Origin: an uncultured Verrucomicrobiales bacterium
Lineage (GTDB): Bacteria > Verrucomicrobiota > Verrucomicrobiia > Verrucomicrobiales > Akkermansiaceae
Assembly: GCA_937934595.1 (NCBI GenBank)
Contig: CALGZA010000054.1
Span: 1-44,615 of the forward strand
Length of the DNA stretch: 44,615 nt
Reading direction: 5' to 3'
The notes under the pieces are model-generated. The model made no database searches. It was not told where the DNA came from and worked only from the letters and a program-made list of their open reading frames with translations. The position numbers and the translations under genes are program-made. Positions 28,057-38,435 of the stretch are shown piece after piece. How positions within the stretch are numbered: the stretch's first letter is position 1; every line of letters begins with the position of its first letter.

Positions 28057-29075
28057 GTGGTAGCGACCTCGCGCATGTCTTCGTCCATGTCGGTTTCATC
28101 GACGATTTCGCCTGTGAGTTCTTCGATGATATCTTCTAGAGTGACGACGCCGTCAACTCCGCCAAATTCGTCTCTTACGATGGCGAGGTGTTGGCGGCTT
28201 TTTTGGAATATGGGTAGGATGTCATCTGCTTTATTGCTGTGTTCTACTTCGACTGGTTTGTAGCCGTGGAGTTTTACTTTTTCGTCGCCTTGACCTTTGA
28301 TCATGGCGATGAGTAGGCTGGATTTTAGTACGACTCCGAGGACGTCATCACGTGATTCTCCGATGACTACGATGCGGCTGTGTTGGGACTCGATGACTTC
28401 ATCGATGACTGAGTTTATGGATACGTCACCTTCGATGCATGTTAGTGAGATACGTGGTGTCATGAGTGCTCTGGCGTCCATGTCGTTTAGCTGGAAGACT
28501 CCTTGGAGCATTTCTAGTTCGTCTGCTTCGATGACGCCTTCTTCTTCACCTAGCTGAGCCATGTAGCGGATTTCTCTTTCGTCTGTGCTCATGATTTGTC
28601 TCTCTTTGCCGGTGAATGGGCGTGTGAGTATTTCTATGAGCCAGATGAGGGGGGTGAGTATTTTGGTGAGGAGGAGCACTGGTCTTGCCATGAAGAGGGA
28701 GATTTTGATGTTGTGTTTTTCTCCGATGGTCTTGGGAATGATTTCTGCGAAGATGATGACTAGGAATGTGAGTGAGCCTGAAATGATGGCGACTATAAGG
28801 CTGGGGTATATTTTGTTAGCTAGAACGGTTACTATGGTGGTGCCGCCGATGTTTGCGATATTGTTTAGTATGACTATGGTTGATATGGGGCGGCTCATCC
28901 TTTCTTGGATGGTGAGTAGTGCTTTGGTGGCTCGTTTGCGTTTGGCTTTGATGTTGTCTTCATCAGCCATCTGCCGAACTTTCATTATGGGCACGGAAAA
29001 TAGCGCGGCTTCTGTGCCGGAGCAGAGTGCTGAAATGAGAATCACCATTAAGGCTGCAATCAATATGGTCGTCAT
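28053..29075 (-). CDS. DUF21/CBS-domain membrane protein (CNNM/CorC-type)
   Basis: A likely metal-ion (Mg or Co) transport or homeostasis protein. The DUF21 region (about 1-175) begins ILIAALMVILISALCSGTEA with the family's SGxEAA motif, then further hydrophobic segments (VILNNIANIGGTTIVTVLAN, LVIIFAEIIPKTIGEKHN). Two CBS domains follow at about 195-325 (LMTPRISLTCIEGDVSINSV, IVRDEFGGVDGVVTLEDIIE). The C-terminal CorC/HlyC domain common in longer members is absent, so the protein ends soon after the second CBS. Substrate unproven. Confidence 0.88.
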   Translation of the reverse strand: MTTILIAALMVILISALCSGTEAALFSVPIMKVRQMADEDNIKAKRKRATKALLTIQERMSRPISTIVILNNIANIGGTTIVTVLANKIYPSLIVAIISGSLTFLVIIFAEIIPKTIGEKHNIKISLFMARPVLLLTKILTPLIWLIEILTRPFTGKERQIMSTDEREIRYMAQLGEEEGVIEADELEMLQGVFQLNDMDARALMTPRISLTCIEGDVSINSVIDEVIESQHSRIVVIGESRDDVLGVVLKSSLLIAMIKGQGDEKVKLHGYKPVEVEHSNKADDILPIFQKSRQHLAIVRDEFGGVDGVVTLEDIIEELTGEIVDETDMDEDMREVATT

Positions 29076-29200
29076 AAATATTTAATAGAGGGGATACTAT
29101 ACTTGTATGTGTTGAGATACAACTAAAACTAGGTATAATACTTTAGTGTTATGTGGTTGGGTGGTATTTTGCTAGTTTATTTATTATGGTTGTAAATAAG

Positions 29201-29231
29201 AAGATCCTCCCGAGGGTTTCGGCAGGATCTT
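29201..29231 (-). terminator. Intrinsic terminator of PEP-CTERM gene
   Basis: On the minus strand AAGATCCT pairs with AGGATCTT and CCGA with TCGG around the loop AACCC (one G-G mismatch), followed by a weak T-rich stretch. It lies 25 bp after the stop. Confidence 0.75.
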
Positions 29232-29255
29232 GTGATTTTAATGGGGTGTATAGTG

Positions 29256-29930
29256 TTATTTACGGCTGCGGCGAGCGAGGAGAGCAAGGCCTGCAAGTCC
29301 TAGTAGAGCGGAGGATGTAGGCTCAGGGACTGCCTCGCCATCGAATCTCACTTCACTGAGGCCGGCGAAGTCGAAGCCTGCACCGTGGTTGGAGGTGATG
29401 TTAAAGCGCACGAGTCTTGCGTCATCAGCAGCAGCTGCTGCTAGTGCGATGTCTTCTCCGAATGAGGTTGTGTCATTTCCTGGAGCTTGAGCGAATGTGA
29501 AATTACCAAGTGAGGTGAATGGTCCACCAACGCTTGATGCTACTAGGATTTCTACGCCGTTTACCCCGCGGTTAGAGAAGTTTACTTCATTGTAGTTCCA
29601 GACTGTTAGTGAGCTGAGGTTGTAGTTTGCTTCAAGGTCGAATGTGATTTCAGCGGGAAGAGTATCAGAGGCGCCGTTGAACGTTCCGTGGCTGAGCCAG
29701 CTTACAGTGTCTGTAAGATCGCTGTGAGTATTAGTGACTCCTGCCTGGTATCCAGTTCCATCTAGTGTGAATCCAGCCAAGCGATTAAATCCGCTGGTAT
29801 TTAGCTCTGAAGATACACTTTCGATGGTTACACCTGAGATGGTTGCTGCTTGTAAAGAGCTGGCGGTGATAACTGCTGTTATTGATGTTGTAATGAAAGA
29901 TTTCATATTGCTACGTATTTTATTAATCAT
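29256..29930 (-). CDS. PEP-CTERM exported protein with discoidin-like domain
   Basis: A signal peptide (FITTSITAVITASSLQAAT) and a C-terminal sorting tail (VPEPTSSALLGLAGLALLAR, then RSRK) mark it as an exosortase/PEP-CTERM substrate carried to the cell surface, perhaps with exopolysaccharide. The central region resembles an F5/8 type C (discoidin) jelly roll: ITFDLEANYNLSSLTVWNYN, NGVEILVASS and ARLVRFNITSNHGAGFDFAG. The exosortase itself is not in the window. Monocistronic, with a terminator. Confidence 0.85.
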   Translation of the reverse strand: MINKIRSNMKSFITTSITAVITASSLQAATISGVTIESVSSELNTSGFNRLAGFTLDGTGYQAGVTNTHSDLTDTVSWLSHGTFNGASDTLPAEITFDLEANYNLSSLTVWNYNEVNFSNRGVNGVEILVASSVGGPFTSLGNFTFAQAPGNDTTSFGEDIALAAAAADDARLVRFNITSNHGAGFDFAGLSEVRFDGEAVPEPTSSALLGLAGLALLARRSRK

Positions 29931-30062
29931 GTTATATATTAATGATGCTATTATTGTTTAGATCGTGGGCAGAGTATTTTTAGTTTGTAAAATAGCAATA
30001 TTAAATTTTAATTGTATTTTGTGATTTATTGCGTCTTTCTGAATGTGTGCTAGTGGGTTGCA

Positions 30063-31514
30063 TTAGGAGATGATTTCTTTTACGACGCGGGCTTTTTCTA
30101 CGCCTGTGAGTTTTTGGTCTAGTCCTTGGAATGGGAATGTGAGGCGCTCGTGGTCGATGCCTAGGAGGTGGAATATGGTGGCGTGTAGGTCACGGATGTG
30201 GACTGGGTTTTCTACTACGTTGTAGCTGAAGTCATCAGTTTTACCGAAGTGGATACCTCCTTTAACTCCGCCACCGGCGAGCCAGCCTGAGAAGCAGCGG
30301 GGGTGGTGGTCACGGCCGTAGAAGTTTGGTTTGGTGTTTCCTTGTCCGAAGACTGTGCGACCGAACTCTCCTGCGAATACGACTAGGGTGTCGTCTAGGA
30401 GGCCGCGCATTTTGAGGTCTTTGAGTAGTGCGGATGTGGGCTGGTCTACGTCACGGCATTGGCCTTGTAGGTTTTCTGGGAGTCTGGTGTGGTGGTCCCA
30501 GCCACGGTGGAAGAGCTGGACGAAGCGGACATCTCTTTCTGCCATTCTGCGTGCGAGGAGGCAGTTACGTGCGTATGATCCGGGTTTGTGTACTTCGGGG
30601 CCGTACATGTTGAGGACTTCTTTTGGTTCGTTGGAAATGTCAGTGAGTTCTGGGACTGATGTTTGCATACGGAATGCCATTTCTTGTTGGCTGATGGTTG
30701 TTTCTATTTCTGGATCACCGATTTCTGCGAGGTGTTTGCGGTTGAGGTCATCTAGTGAGTCTAGCATGCGTCGTCTGATATTGGCGTTGATTCCTTTTGG
30801 GTTTGAGAGGAAGAGGACTGGGTCGCCAGTGGATTGGAATGCTGATCCTTGGTGTTTGGATGGGAGGAATCCGCTTCCCCACATGCGTGAGTAGAGTGCT
30901 TGGACGTTGACTTTACCGCTCCAGCGTGCTGAGGGCATGACGACGTAGTCTGGGAGGTTTTTGTTGAGTGTTCCGAGGCCGTAGCTTAGCCATGATCCCA
31001 TGCTTGGTTTTCCTGGTATTTCTGATCCTGTGCAGAAGGCGGTTTTTCCTGGGTCGTGGTTAATGGATTCGGTATTAAATGAGTGGATGAGGCAGAGGTC
31101 ATCAGCGACGGTAGAGAGGTGTGGGAGTAGTTCGCTCATGAAGACTCCGCTTTTGCCTTGTTGGCTGAAGTTGAATTTTGATGGGACGATGAGTTTTTCT
31201 TTGCCTAGTGTCATGGCGGTAACTCGTTGTCCGTTGCTGATGGATTCTGGGAGTTTGGTGTTGTATAGTTTATGGAGGTTAGGTTTGTGGTCGAATAGGT
31301 CGATTTGGCTGGGTGCACCTGCCATGAAGAGGAAGATGATTCTTTTTGCTTTAGGAGTGTGATGTGAGCCGAATGGTGATGCGCTGTTTGGTGATGCTCC
31401 GAGGACTTTTGGTATGAGTGATCCGAATGCAGCTGAACCTAGTCCCATTCCGCTGTTTAGAAGGAATGAGCGGCGGGACTGGATGTTTGATGGTTCGTTT
31501 ACGAGTGGGTTCAT
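30063..31514 (-). CDS. DUF1501 family protein (Tat-exported, sulfatase-like fold)
   Basis: A twin-arginine signal is present ([20 protein letters not shown]). The body matches DUF1501: [43 protein letters not shown] and [20 protein letters not shown]. The alkaline phosphatase-like fold suggests a hydrolase, possibly a sulfatase relative, but the reaction is not established. It starts 7 bp after the DUF1549/DUF1553 gene, the usual two-gene arrangement in Planctomycetota and Verrucomicrobiota, so the two products probably act together outside the cytoplasm. Confidence 0.92.
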   Translation of the reverse strand: MNPLVNEPSNIQSRRSFLLNSGMGLGSAAFGSLIPKVLGASPNSASPFGSHHTPKAKRIIFLFMAGAPSQIDLFDHKPNLHKLYNTKLPESISNGQRVTAMTLGKEKLIVPSKFNFSQQGKSGVFMSELLPHLSTVADDLCLIHSFNTESINHDPGKTAFCTGSEIPGKPSMGSWLSYGLGTLNKNLPDYVVMPSARWSGKVNVQALYSRMWGSGFLPSKHQGSAFQSTGDPVLFLSNPKGINANIRRRMLDSLDDLNRKHLAEIGDPEIETTISQQEMAFRMQTSVPELTDISNEPKEVLNMYGPEVHKPGSYARNCLLARRMAERDVRFVQLFHRGWDHHTRLPENLQGQCRDVDQPTSALLKDLKMRGLLDDTLVVFAGEFGRTVFGQGNTKPNFYGRDHHPRCFSGWLAGGGVKGGIHFGKTDDFSYNVVENPVHIRDLHATIFHLLGIDHERLTFPFQGLDQKLTGVEKARVVKEIIS

Positions 31515-31521
31515 GTTCTGG

Positions 31522-33969
31522 TTATTGGCGGGTTTTGGTGATGTCCAGGTTGTAGATGGTGCTGGTGATGAGTGTCCAGGCGGCTAGTTGTGCTTTGGCT
31601 TCGTTGTCGTTTATTTTGAGTCCTTGGCAGAGTTGGTTTACGAGGTTTGGTTTTTTGCGGTATGTGTTTAGGAGGTCTTTGAGTAGGGTAGAGAATGTGG
31701 CTATTTCTTTTTTGTCTGGGAGCTGGGATGTTATGGTCTCGTAGATGTTGCTGATGCGCTCTGATTCGGTAATGTTAAGTTTGAGTTCTGTGTGAGCGAG
31801 TGTGCGGGCTGCTTTGAGGTATTCGCTCTCGTTTAGGAGGAGAAGTGCTTGAGCTGGGGTGTTAGTGCGTTCACGTCTGGCGATGCATGCGTCACGGAAT
31901 GGTGCGTTTAGTATGGTCATTTGAGGGGGTGGTATGGCGCGTTTCCAGAAGGTGTAGATGCTTCTGCGGTAGATGTTGTCTCCGGAGCTGGGTTTGAAGC
32001 GTTGACCTGTCATGGATACAGCTGCCCAGAGTCCGTCTGGCTGTGGGGGCATGACGCTTTTTCCGAACATGGTTTTTGATAGTTTTCCGCTGCTTGCTAG
32101 GATCTGGTCACGGATCATTTCTGCGTCCATGCGGAAACGGGAGCCGCGGGCAAGGAGTCTGTTTTCTGGGTCTTTGTTGAATTGTTCGGTGGTTGAGGGT
32201 GAGGATTGTTGGTATGCTTTTGACATGACGATTTGTTTGACTAGAGCTTTGATGTTCCATCCTGATTTGACGAAGGAGACGGCGAGGTGGTCTAGAAGTT
32301 CTGGGTGGCTTGGTACTTCGCCTTGTGCGCCGAAGTCTTCTGCGGTTTTTACGAGTCCGACGCCGAAGAATTGTTGCCAGATTCGGTTTACTTTAACGCG
32401 AGCTGTGAGTGGGTTATCTGGCTGGATGAACCATTCTGCGAGGTCAAGGCGAGAGGCTATTTTTCCTTTCTTTTTGAGTGGGGGTAGGAAGCTTGGTGTG
32501 TCGCGCGGGACTTCGAAGGCGGGGTCGTCATATTGGCCACGGTTCATGAGGAATGTGGGGCGTATTTTTGCCCTTTCTTTCATGACCATTGCTTTTGGGA
32601 TGGAAGCCTCTAGTTTGTTGCGCTGTTTTTTGATGGTGGCTAGTTGTGCTTTTAGGGTGTTGTTTTTTTGGTTGAGTTCGGTTTTTTTTGTGGGGTCTTG
32701 CTCTTGTTTTTCATCGTTGCTTGTGGTTAGTAATTGTTGAGTGATTTTGGTGAGTTGTTCTTTGAGTAGATTGAGTTGATTTTTTTGTTCTGGGCTGGGG
32801 AGGGCGGCGTATGGTTGCTGGAGGCCGTTTCTTTCTCTTCCGTTGGTTTCTGGTGGTGAGTCGATGTTGTTGAAGAAGGCGGATAGTGAGAAGAAGTCTT
32901 TTTGGGTTATGGGGTCGTATTTATGGTCGTGGCATTGTGCGCACTGGACGGTGAGTCCCATGAATGCGGTTCCTACGGCGGTGACGCGGTCTAGGACGTT
33001 TTTGAAGCGGCTTTCTTCTGGTAGGGCTGTTCCTTTGTCGATGATGAGGTGGAGGCGGTTAAAGCCTGAGGCGGCTAGTTGGTCGTTGGTGGGTTTTGGC
33101 ATGAGGTCACCTGCGAGCTGGTAGCGGAGGAAGTCGTCGTATGGGAGGTTTTGGTTGAAAGCTCTGATTACCCAGTCCCGGTATGCGATGTTGTTTCTGT
33201 AGAAGTCTTTGTGCATTCCGTTGGTGTCAGCGAAGCGGACGAGGTCGAGCCAGTAGCGGGCGCTTTGTTCGCCGTATTGTGGTCTGGCGATGAGTGAGTC
33301 TACGAGTTTTTCGTATGCGTTTGTGGAGTTGTCTTCGAGGAATGTTTTGATTTCTGTGCGAGTGGGTGGGAGTCCAGTGATGTCTAGTGTTAGGCGTCGT
33401 ATGAGTGTTCGTTTGTTGGCGTTTTCTGCTGGTTTGATTTTGTTTTCTTCTAGTTTTTTCATGACGAAGCTGTCTATGGGGAAGGAGCTCCATGTTGTGT
33501 TGGTTAGGGTGGGTTTTTTGGGTTCAGAGGGTGGGACGAATGCCCAGAAATTGTCGTATTTAGCTCCGTTTAGAATCCATTGTTTGATGATTTCTTGTTC
33601 GTTTTTGGATAGGAGTTTTTTGTGTGAGGTGGGAGGAGGCATCATTTTGTCTTCGTCTTTTGATATGATTCTGCTCCAGACTTCACTTTTTTCTAGGGAT
33701 CCGGGTTTGATGGCTGTGGAGCCTCCGATGGTTCTGTATGCTCCGTATTTGCCGTCTGGTTGGTCGAGTCTGAGTTCGCCTTTTCGGTCATGTTTGTCGA
33801 AGCCATGGCATGCGAAGCATTTGTCGGATAGGATGGGTCGGACATCGTGGTTGAAAGATAGTTCTTTAGCTGAGGCGAAGGAGCTTAGCAGAAGTATGAT
33901 GGCTGCTGGAATGGATAATTTGGATGTGGATATTTTGTAAGAAGGCATGGCGTTGGTTTTGGTATACAT
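31522..33969 (-). CDS. PSCyt1 / DUF1549 / DUF1553 planctomycete-type cytochrome protein
   Basis: Exported protein typical of PVC bacteria. Order: signal peptide ([15 protein letters not shown]); cytochrome-like domain with CFACH (Cys51, Cys54, His55) and later [19 protein letters not shown]1549 (about 150-360, [30 protein letters not shown]); a coiled Lys/Gln stretch near 390-460; DUF1553 (about 500-770, [40 protein letters not shown]). The haem motif implies electron transfer. The partner DUF1501 gene follows 7 bp downstream. Met8 (33948) may be the better start, since the signal peptide then begins MPSYK. Confidence 0.92.
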   Translation of the reverse strand: MYTKTNAMPSYKISTSKLSIPAAIILLLSSFASAKELSFNHDVRPILSDKCFACHGFDKHDRKGELRLDQPDGKYGAYRTIGGSTAIKPGSLEKSEVWSRIISKDEDKMMPPPTSHKKLLSKNEQEIIKQWILNGAKYDNFWAFVPPSEPKKPTLTNTTWSSFPIDSFVMKKLEENKIKPAENANKRTLIRRLTLDITGLPPTRTEIKTFLEDNSTNAYEKLVDSLIARPQYGEQSARYWLDLVRFADTNGMHKDFYRNNIAYRDWVIRAFNQNLPYDDFLRYQLAGDLMPKPTNDQLAASGFNRLHLIIDKGTALPEESRFKNVLDRVTAVGTAFMGLTVQCAQCHDHKYDPITQKDFFSLSAFFNNIDSPPETNGRERNGLQQPYAALPSPEQKNQLNLLKEQLTKITQQLLTTSNDEKQEQDPTKKTELNQKNNTLKAQLATIKKQRNKLEASIPKAMVMKERAKIRPTFLMNRGQYDDPAFEVPRDTPSFLPPLKKKGKIASRLDLAEWFIQPDNPLTARVKVNRIWQQFFGVGLVKTAEDFGAQGEVPSHPELLDHLAVSFVKSGWNIKALVKQIVMSKAYQQSSPSTTEQFNKDPENRLLARGSRFRMDAEMIRDQILASSGKLSKTMFGKSVMPPQPDGLWAAVSMTGQRFKPSSGDNIYRRSIYTFWKRAIPPPQMTILNAPFRDACIARRERTNTPAQALLLLNESEYLKAARTLAHTELKLNITESERISNIYETITSQLPDKKEIATFSTLLKDLLNTYRKKPNLVNQLCQGLKINDNEAKAQLAAWTLITSTIYNLDITKTRQ

Positions 33970-34252
33970 GCGGATTGTATGTGATCTTGCGGATGCAGGA
34001 TAGAATTTGCAGACTTATGGTGATTTTGCTTACTGATTGGATGATAAGCGATTTTCTGGGTAAAATAAAAGTTTAATGCTTAAAAGTTGGTAAATTGTCT
34101 TTTGGTTGCGTGAGGTGACATTTCTTTGATTCTTGTCAAAAGAGGCTTGCTAGATTATTGCTTATGGATATTTTTCCGTGACTCTGGTGATGCTCGGATT
34201 GAGTGTTGCTGTATAAGGGGCTTATTTAAGATTTAATTTATCATATACCGTC

Positions 34253-36394
34253 ATGTCTGCATCACCGAATCATCCGAAACGACCTTATCCACTTGAGCGT
34301 ACACGAAATATTGGAATAGCTGCGCATATTGATGCTGGTAAGACGACGTTAACTGAGCGGGTTTTGTTTTATACTGGTATGATTCATCGTTTGGGTGAGG
34401 TTCATGATGGTGCGGCTACGACGGATCATATGGAGCAGGAGCGGGAGAGGGGGATAACGATTACGTCAGCTGCGGTGACTTGTGAGTGGCTGCAGAAGCC
34501 TGTGGAGGGTGTGGTTAAATTATATGAGGATCAGAAGCAGCGGATTAATATTATTGATACGCCTGGTCATGTTGATTTTACGGCTGAGGTGGAGCGATCT
34601 TTGAGGGTTTTGGATGGTGCTATAGTTGTTTTCTGTGGTGTGGCAGGTGTTCAGCCGCAAACTGAGACGGTGTGGAGGCAGGCGAGTAAGTATAAGGTTC
34701 CACGCATAGTGTTTGTGAATAAGATGGACCGGACGGGGGCTGATTTTGATTATGTATTGAATGATGTTAGGGAGAAGTTGGGAGCTAATGCTGGGGCGAT
34801 ACTTATACCCATTGGGTCTGAGGAGAATTTGCGAGGTCAGATAGATGTGGTGAATCAGAAGGCTATTATATTTAATGATGATGATAAGCAGGGGTCTACG
34901 TTTGATGTTAGGGATCTTGAGGGTGATGAGGTAGGTGTGGCAGAGGCTGCGAGGCTTGATTTGATTGATCAGATTGCTGATATTGATGAGGAGTTGGGTG
35001 AGAAGTTTTTGATGGAGGAGGAGATTACTGGTGTGGATCTTAAGTCTGCGATACGGCGTGTTACGATTAGCAATGATTTTATTCCTGTTTCTGGTGGTTC
35101 TGCTTTTAAGAATAAAGGGGTTCAGTTTTTGATTGATGCTGTTGTGGATTATTTGCCTAGTCCTTTGGATGTGGATGCTGCACAGGGTTTGCATCCGGAA
35201 GATCCGGAGAGTGAGGTGCATATTGAATCTAGTGATCATGGTAAGTTTTGTTCGTTGGCATTTAAGTTGTGGGCGGATAAGTTTGTTGGGAAGCTAGTGT
35301 TTTTCCGTGTTTATTCGGGGACGGTGTCTAAGGGTGATATGGTGTTTAATCCAAGGACGGGAAAACAGGAAAGGGTTCAACGTTTGATTCAGATGCAGGC
35401 GGATAAGACTGAAGAGATAGAGACTGCTTATGCAGGTGATATAGCTGCTTATGTGGGGATTAAGAATGTGACTACTGGGGACACGCTGTGTGATAAGAAG
35501 TTTCAGATATTGCTTGAGCCACCATCATTTCCTGAGCCTGTTATTGCTATGGCTGTGGAGCCTAAGACGGTAGCGGATTCAGATAAGATGGCTGTGGGGC
35601 TTGCTAGGTTGCAGGAGGAGGATCCTACGTTTTTAGTGAAAACTGATGATGATACTGGGCAGACGATTATTGCTGGGATGGGTGAGTTGCATTTAGAGAT
35701 TATTGTGGACCGCTTAAAGAGAGAGTTTAATGTTGCGGCTAATGTGGGTAAACCGCAGATTGCGTATCGAGAATCTATTTCTACCAATGCTAAGGGGCAT
35801 GGAGAGTTGAAGAAGCAGTCTGGCGGGACTGGTCAGTATGGAGTGGTTGATATAGAGGTGAGGCCTAATGAGAAGGGTAAGGGGCTCACTATAGAGAATA
35901 AGGTGACAGGAGGAGCTATTCCTAAGGAGTTTATTAAGTCGGTTATTTCTGGTGTTGAAGATTCGATGTCCAATGGTGTGGTAGGAGGTTATCCTGTTAT
36001 TGATGTGCATGTGGATATAGTTGATGGTGAGGCTCATGATGTGGATTCTACGGATAATTCGTTTAAGGTTGCGGCGGTTTTTGCGGTTCGAGATGCTTTT
36101 GAGAAGGCTGGGCCACAGTTGCTGGAGCCTGTTATGGATGTGGAGATTTCTACGCCTATTGAGTATCAGGGTGATATTATGGGAGATCTTAATCGTAGAA
36201 GGGCGCTTATTGGTGGGATGGAGGCTAAAGGGAATGTGAGCACGCTCAGGGCTCAGGTGCCACTCGCGGAGATGTTTGGTTACATGACTGCTTTGAGGAC
36301 CGTGTCTTCTGGGAGGGCGTCGTATACGATGGAGCCAGCTAGTTTCGAGCCAGTTCCCCAGGCTATTGTAGATGAGAAATTTGGGGCTCGTTAA
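34253..36394 (+). CDS. fusA: Elongation factor G
   Basis: The GTPase that moves tRNA and mRNA through the ribosome. G motifs are intact: AHIDAGKTTL, RGITITSAA, DTPGHVDFTAE and NKMDRTGADF. Domain IV and V signatures follow (IPKEFIKSVISGVEDSMSNG, GYPVIDVHVDIVDG, DIMGDLNRRRALIGGMEAKG). Length 713 is normal. It is not flanked by rpsL or rpsG upstream, nor by tuf downstream. Although EF-G should be highly expressed, its codons are extremely T/G-ending: none of the first 80 ends in C by my hand count. The S10 operon genes 390 bp further on behave quite differently. Confidence 0.98.
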   Translation: MSASPNHPKRPYPLERTRNIGIAAHIDAGKTTLTERVLFYTGMIHRLGEVHDGAATTDHMEQERERGITITSAAVTCEWLQKPVEGVVKLYEDQKQRINIIDTPGHVDFTAEVERSLRVLDGAIVVFCGVAGVQPQTETVWRQASKYKVPRIVFVNKMDRTGADFDYVLNDVREKLGANAGAILIPIGSEENLRGQIDVVNQKAIIFNDDDKQGSTFDVRDLEGDEVGVAEAARLDLIDQIADIDEELGEKFLMEEEITGVDLKSAIRRVTISNDFIPVSGGSAFKNKGVQFLIDAVVDYLPSPLDVDAAQGLHPEDPESEVHIESSDHGKFCSLAFKLWADKFVGKLVFFRVYSGTVSKGDMVFNPRTGKQERVQRLIQMQADKTEEIETAYAGDIAAYVGIKNVTTGDTLCDKKFQILLEPPSFPEPVIAMAVEPKTVADSDKMAVGLARLQEEDPTFLVKTDDDTGQTIIAGMGELHLEIIVDRLKREFNVAANVGKPQIAYRESISTNAKGHGELKKQSGGTGQYGVVDIEVRPNEKGKGLTIENKVTGGAIPKEFIKSVISGVEDSMSNGVVGGYPVIDVHVDIVDGEAHDVDSTDNSFKVAAVFAVRDAFEKAGPQLLEPVMDVEISTPIEYQGDIMGDLNRRRALIGGMEAKGNVSTLRAQVPLAEMFGYMTALRTVSSGRASYTMEPASFEPVPQAIVDEKFGAR

Positions 36395-36551
36395 GTGTGA
36401 TTATGGATTTCCGAGGTGATTTTATGTGGTGATAGTTGATACTGATCTTGGCTTTGGTTCAATATTAAGCTGTTTTTTATATAAAATTTCAAAAAAATAA
36501 AAATAGGGCTTGTCAGTTTGCGTTTTCTAGGTAAGTTCGCCGCCCCACATC

Positions 36552-36636
36552 GTGCTTCAAGTTAAATATGAAGCGCTTAATCAGATAAATTATCGGGAGC
36601 AGCTCCGGAAAACATGGCTATACGAGGAAATCTCGT
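36552..36636 (+). promoter_or_regulatory. Structured leader upstream of S10 operon
   Basis: Three hairpins lie in the 386-bp gap between fusA and rpsJ: GTGCTTCA/TGAAGCGC (36552-36559 with 36569-36576, one G-U), GGAG/CTCC around CAG (36596-36606), and ACGAG/CTCGT around GAAAT (36622-36636). A candidate autoregulatory leader of the ribosomal operon. No known leader class is recognised; inferred from structure and position. The rest of the gap is A/T-rich and holds no other gene. Confidence 0.4.
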
Positions 36637-36667
36637 TCGTCTTGGTGACCGTGTAAATGACCTGTAG
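36614..36667 (+). CDS. Possible 17-residue leader peptide
   Basis: ATG to TAG with product MAIRGNLVRLGDRVNDL. It starts after the second hairpin of the S10 leader and ends 113 bp before rpsJ. Codon choice (CGT, CTC, GAC) is like that of the ribosomal genes. It could be a leader peptide, a relic of a lost gene or chance. Confidence 0.25.
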   Translation: MAIRGNLVRLGDRVNDL

Positions 36668-36780
36668 TGCATCTTCTTATACACAAAAAACATGAATATA
36701 AGTTATTAGGTTCTAGTTCTCAGTATTTGAGTGATTAAGTGGTATATTTTTAATATCAACAACATATAACAAAGACAAAC

Positions 36781-37089
36781 ATGCAAAACCAAAAGATAAG
36801 AATCCGACTTCGTGCATACGACCATCGAGCAATCGATCGTTCTGCGCTCGAAATCGTAGAGACTGCCAAGCGCACAGGGGCCAAGGTAGCTGGACCGATT
36901 CCTCTGCCGACAAGAGTTGAGAAGTTCTCAGTGAACGCCTCAGTTAACCAAGATAAGAAGTCAGCTGATCAGTTTGAAATAAGAACTCATAAGCGTGTTC
37001 TTGATATAGTAGATCCTACAGCCCGAACTGTTGATGAGCTCAAGAAGCTTAATTTGCCAGCTGGAGTTGATATCCAAATTAAAATTTGA
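36781..37089 (+). CDS. rpsJ: 30S ribosomal protein S10
   Basis: First gene of the S10 operon; S10 sits in the 30S head and also acts in antitermination with NusB. Typical sequence: [34 protein letters not shown] and [20 protein letters not shown]. Length 102 is standard. The ATG follows an A-rich leader (ACAAAGACAAAC) without Shine-Dalgarno. Here codon use switches sharply from the T/G-ending style of fusA: 14 of about 62 early codons end in C. Confidence 0.98.
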   Translation: MQNQKIRIRLRAYDHRAIDRSALEIVETAKRTGAKVAGPIPLPTRVEKFSVNASVNQDKKSADQFEIRTHKRVLDIVDPTARTVDELKKLNLPAGVDIQIKI

Positions 37090-37118
37090 ACCACGAAACA
37101 ATCTAACCATTTATTACT

Positions 37119-37772
37119 ATGTCACTAGGACTATTAGGAAAAAAGATAGGAATGACCCGTGTTTTCGATAAAGAAGCTGGTGTTATGATCCCTGTAAACG
37201 TCATTGATGTATCAGGAAACGAGTTTCTTCAAGTTAAGACGACTGAGACTGACGGCTATTCAGCGGTTCAGATCGGTTATGATGACCAGAAGGAACAACG
37301 TGTGAATAAGGCTAAACTTGGTCACATTAAGAAGAACGGAGGGACGCCAAAGAAGCAGATAAAAGAGTTTCGGTTTGCTTCTGACGCAGATCTTCCAGAT
37401 ACTGAAGGTGCTCATCCTGGAGCGGCTGTATTTACTGACGGCCAGACCGTTGACGTGATTGGAACCACTAAAGGTAAGGGTTTCCAAGGTGTTGTTAAGC
37501 GTTACAACTTCGCAGGACAACCTGATTCACACGGTCACATGATGCACAGGCGCCCAGGTGGTGTTGGAGCAGGTACGTGGCCGGGTCGGATCTGGAAGAA
37601 TAAGAAGATGCCGGGACGTCATGGTCAGTATAACCGCACTGTTCAGAATCTTAAAATCGTACAGGTTCGCCCTGAAGACAATGTAATCCTCGTTTCAGGT
37701 GCTGTTCCAGGACCTAATGGAGGATACGTTACCGTCCGCCCTGCAATTAAAGCAGCTAAGGCTAAATCATAA
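37119..37772 (+). CDS. rplC: 50S ribosomal protein L3
   Basis: Large-subunit core protein near the peptidyl transferase centre. GLLGKKIGMTRVFDKEAG opens the protein; the conserved loop TKGKGFQGVVKRYNFAG and GHMMHRRPGGVGAGTWPGRI contains the glutamine commonly methylated by PrmB. Length 217 is normal. It starts 29 bp after rpsJ, second in the operon. Confidence 0.98.
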   Translation: MSLGLLGKKIGMTRVFDKEAGVMIPVNVIDVSGNEFLQVKTTETDGYSAVQIGYDDQKEQRVNKAKLGHIKKNGGTPKKQIKEFRFASDADLPDTEGAHPGAAVFTDGQTVDVIGTTKGKGFQGVVKRYNFAGQPDSHGHMMHRRPGGVGAGTWPGRIWKNKKMPGRHGQYNRTVQNLKIVQVRPEDNVILVSGAVPGPNGGYVTVRPAIKAAKAKS

Positions 37773-37797
37773 TCAACTATAGAAAGAAACCACTGTA

Positions 37798-38409
37798 ATG
37801 TCAGTAAAACAACTTTCACTCGAAGACGCTGCTTCAGCCAACATCACTGTTGTCTCTGGTACATCTAAGGGTAATCAAGCCGTGCACGATCTTATCGTAG
37901 CATACCGTGCTAATCGCAGAACTGGATCAGCATGCACAAAGACTCGTGGAGAGATCCGTGGATCTGGTAAGAAGATCTATAAGCAAAAGGGTACCGGTGG
38001 CGCGCGTCATGGAGCTCGCTCAGCACCTATTTTTGTAGGAGGTGGTGTGGTTTTCGGTCCTCGCCCGCGTGACTATTCTAAGAAGGTCACTAAGAGCACA
38101 CGTAAGCTAGCTCTTCGTAAGGCTCTTGGTGAGAAGATAGCAGCTGGAGAAGTTGCTTCAACCGCTTCATTTGCCGTTCCAGAAGCTAAGACAAAACTAT
38201 TTATTGCTGCTGTTAATGAGATTACAGACGCAAAGAAGACGCTTATCATCGCGAAGTCATTTGACGAGAAGACTTACTTATCTGGGCGCAATGTTAAGGG
38301 CGTGCAGCTCATAACAGCAGACGAAGTCAACATTGAGCAGATCCTTCACGCCAACGCGGTCATCATTGTAGAGGACTCATACGAGATACTCGCAAAGAGA
38401 ACTGCATAA
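37798..38409 (+). CDS. rplD: 50S ribosomal protein L4
   Basis: Large-subunit protein lining the exit tunnel, and the autoregulator of the S10 operon in enterobacteria. Recognised by VAYRANRRTGSACTKTRGEI, the tunnel loop GSGKKIYKQKGTGGARHGAR and VFGPRPRDYSKKVTKSTRKL. Length 203. If the leader upstream of rpsJ is regulatory, L4 is the first candidate to bind it, although no enterobacterial-type leader is visible. Confidence 0.97.
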   Translation: MSVKQLSLEDAASANITVVSGTSKGNQAVHDLIVAYRANRRTGSACTKTRGEIRGSGKKIYKQKGTGGARHGARSAPIFVGGGVVFGPRPRDYSKKVTKSTRKLALRKALGEKIAAGEVASTASFAVPEAKTKLFIAAVNEITDAKKTLIIAKSFDEKTYLSGRNVKGVQLITADEVNIEQILHANAVIIVEDSYEILAKRTA

Positions 38410-38435
38410 TCACTAATTAGAAAAGAATCAAACAG

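Noticed and set aside
32012-32740. 242-codon plus frame opposite the DUF1549 gene
   Set aside because: Antisense shadow; the minus strand has clear DUF1549/DUF1553 motifs and CxxCH.
34520-35239. 239-codon minus-strand frame inside fusA
   Set aside because: Antisense shadow of EF-G. Its low-complexity Ile/Asn/Leu-rich product follows from the strand base bias, and EF-G motifs are unmistakable on the plus strand.
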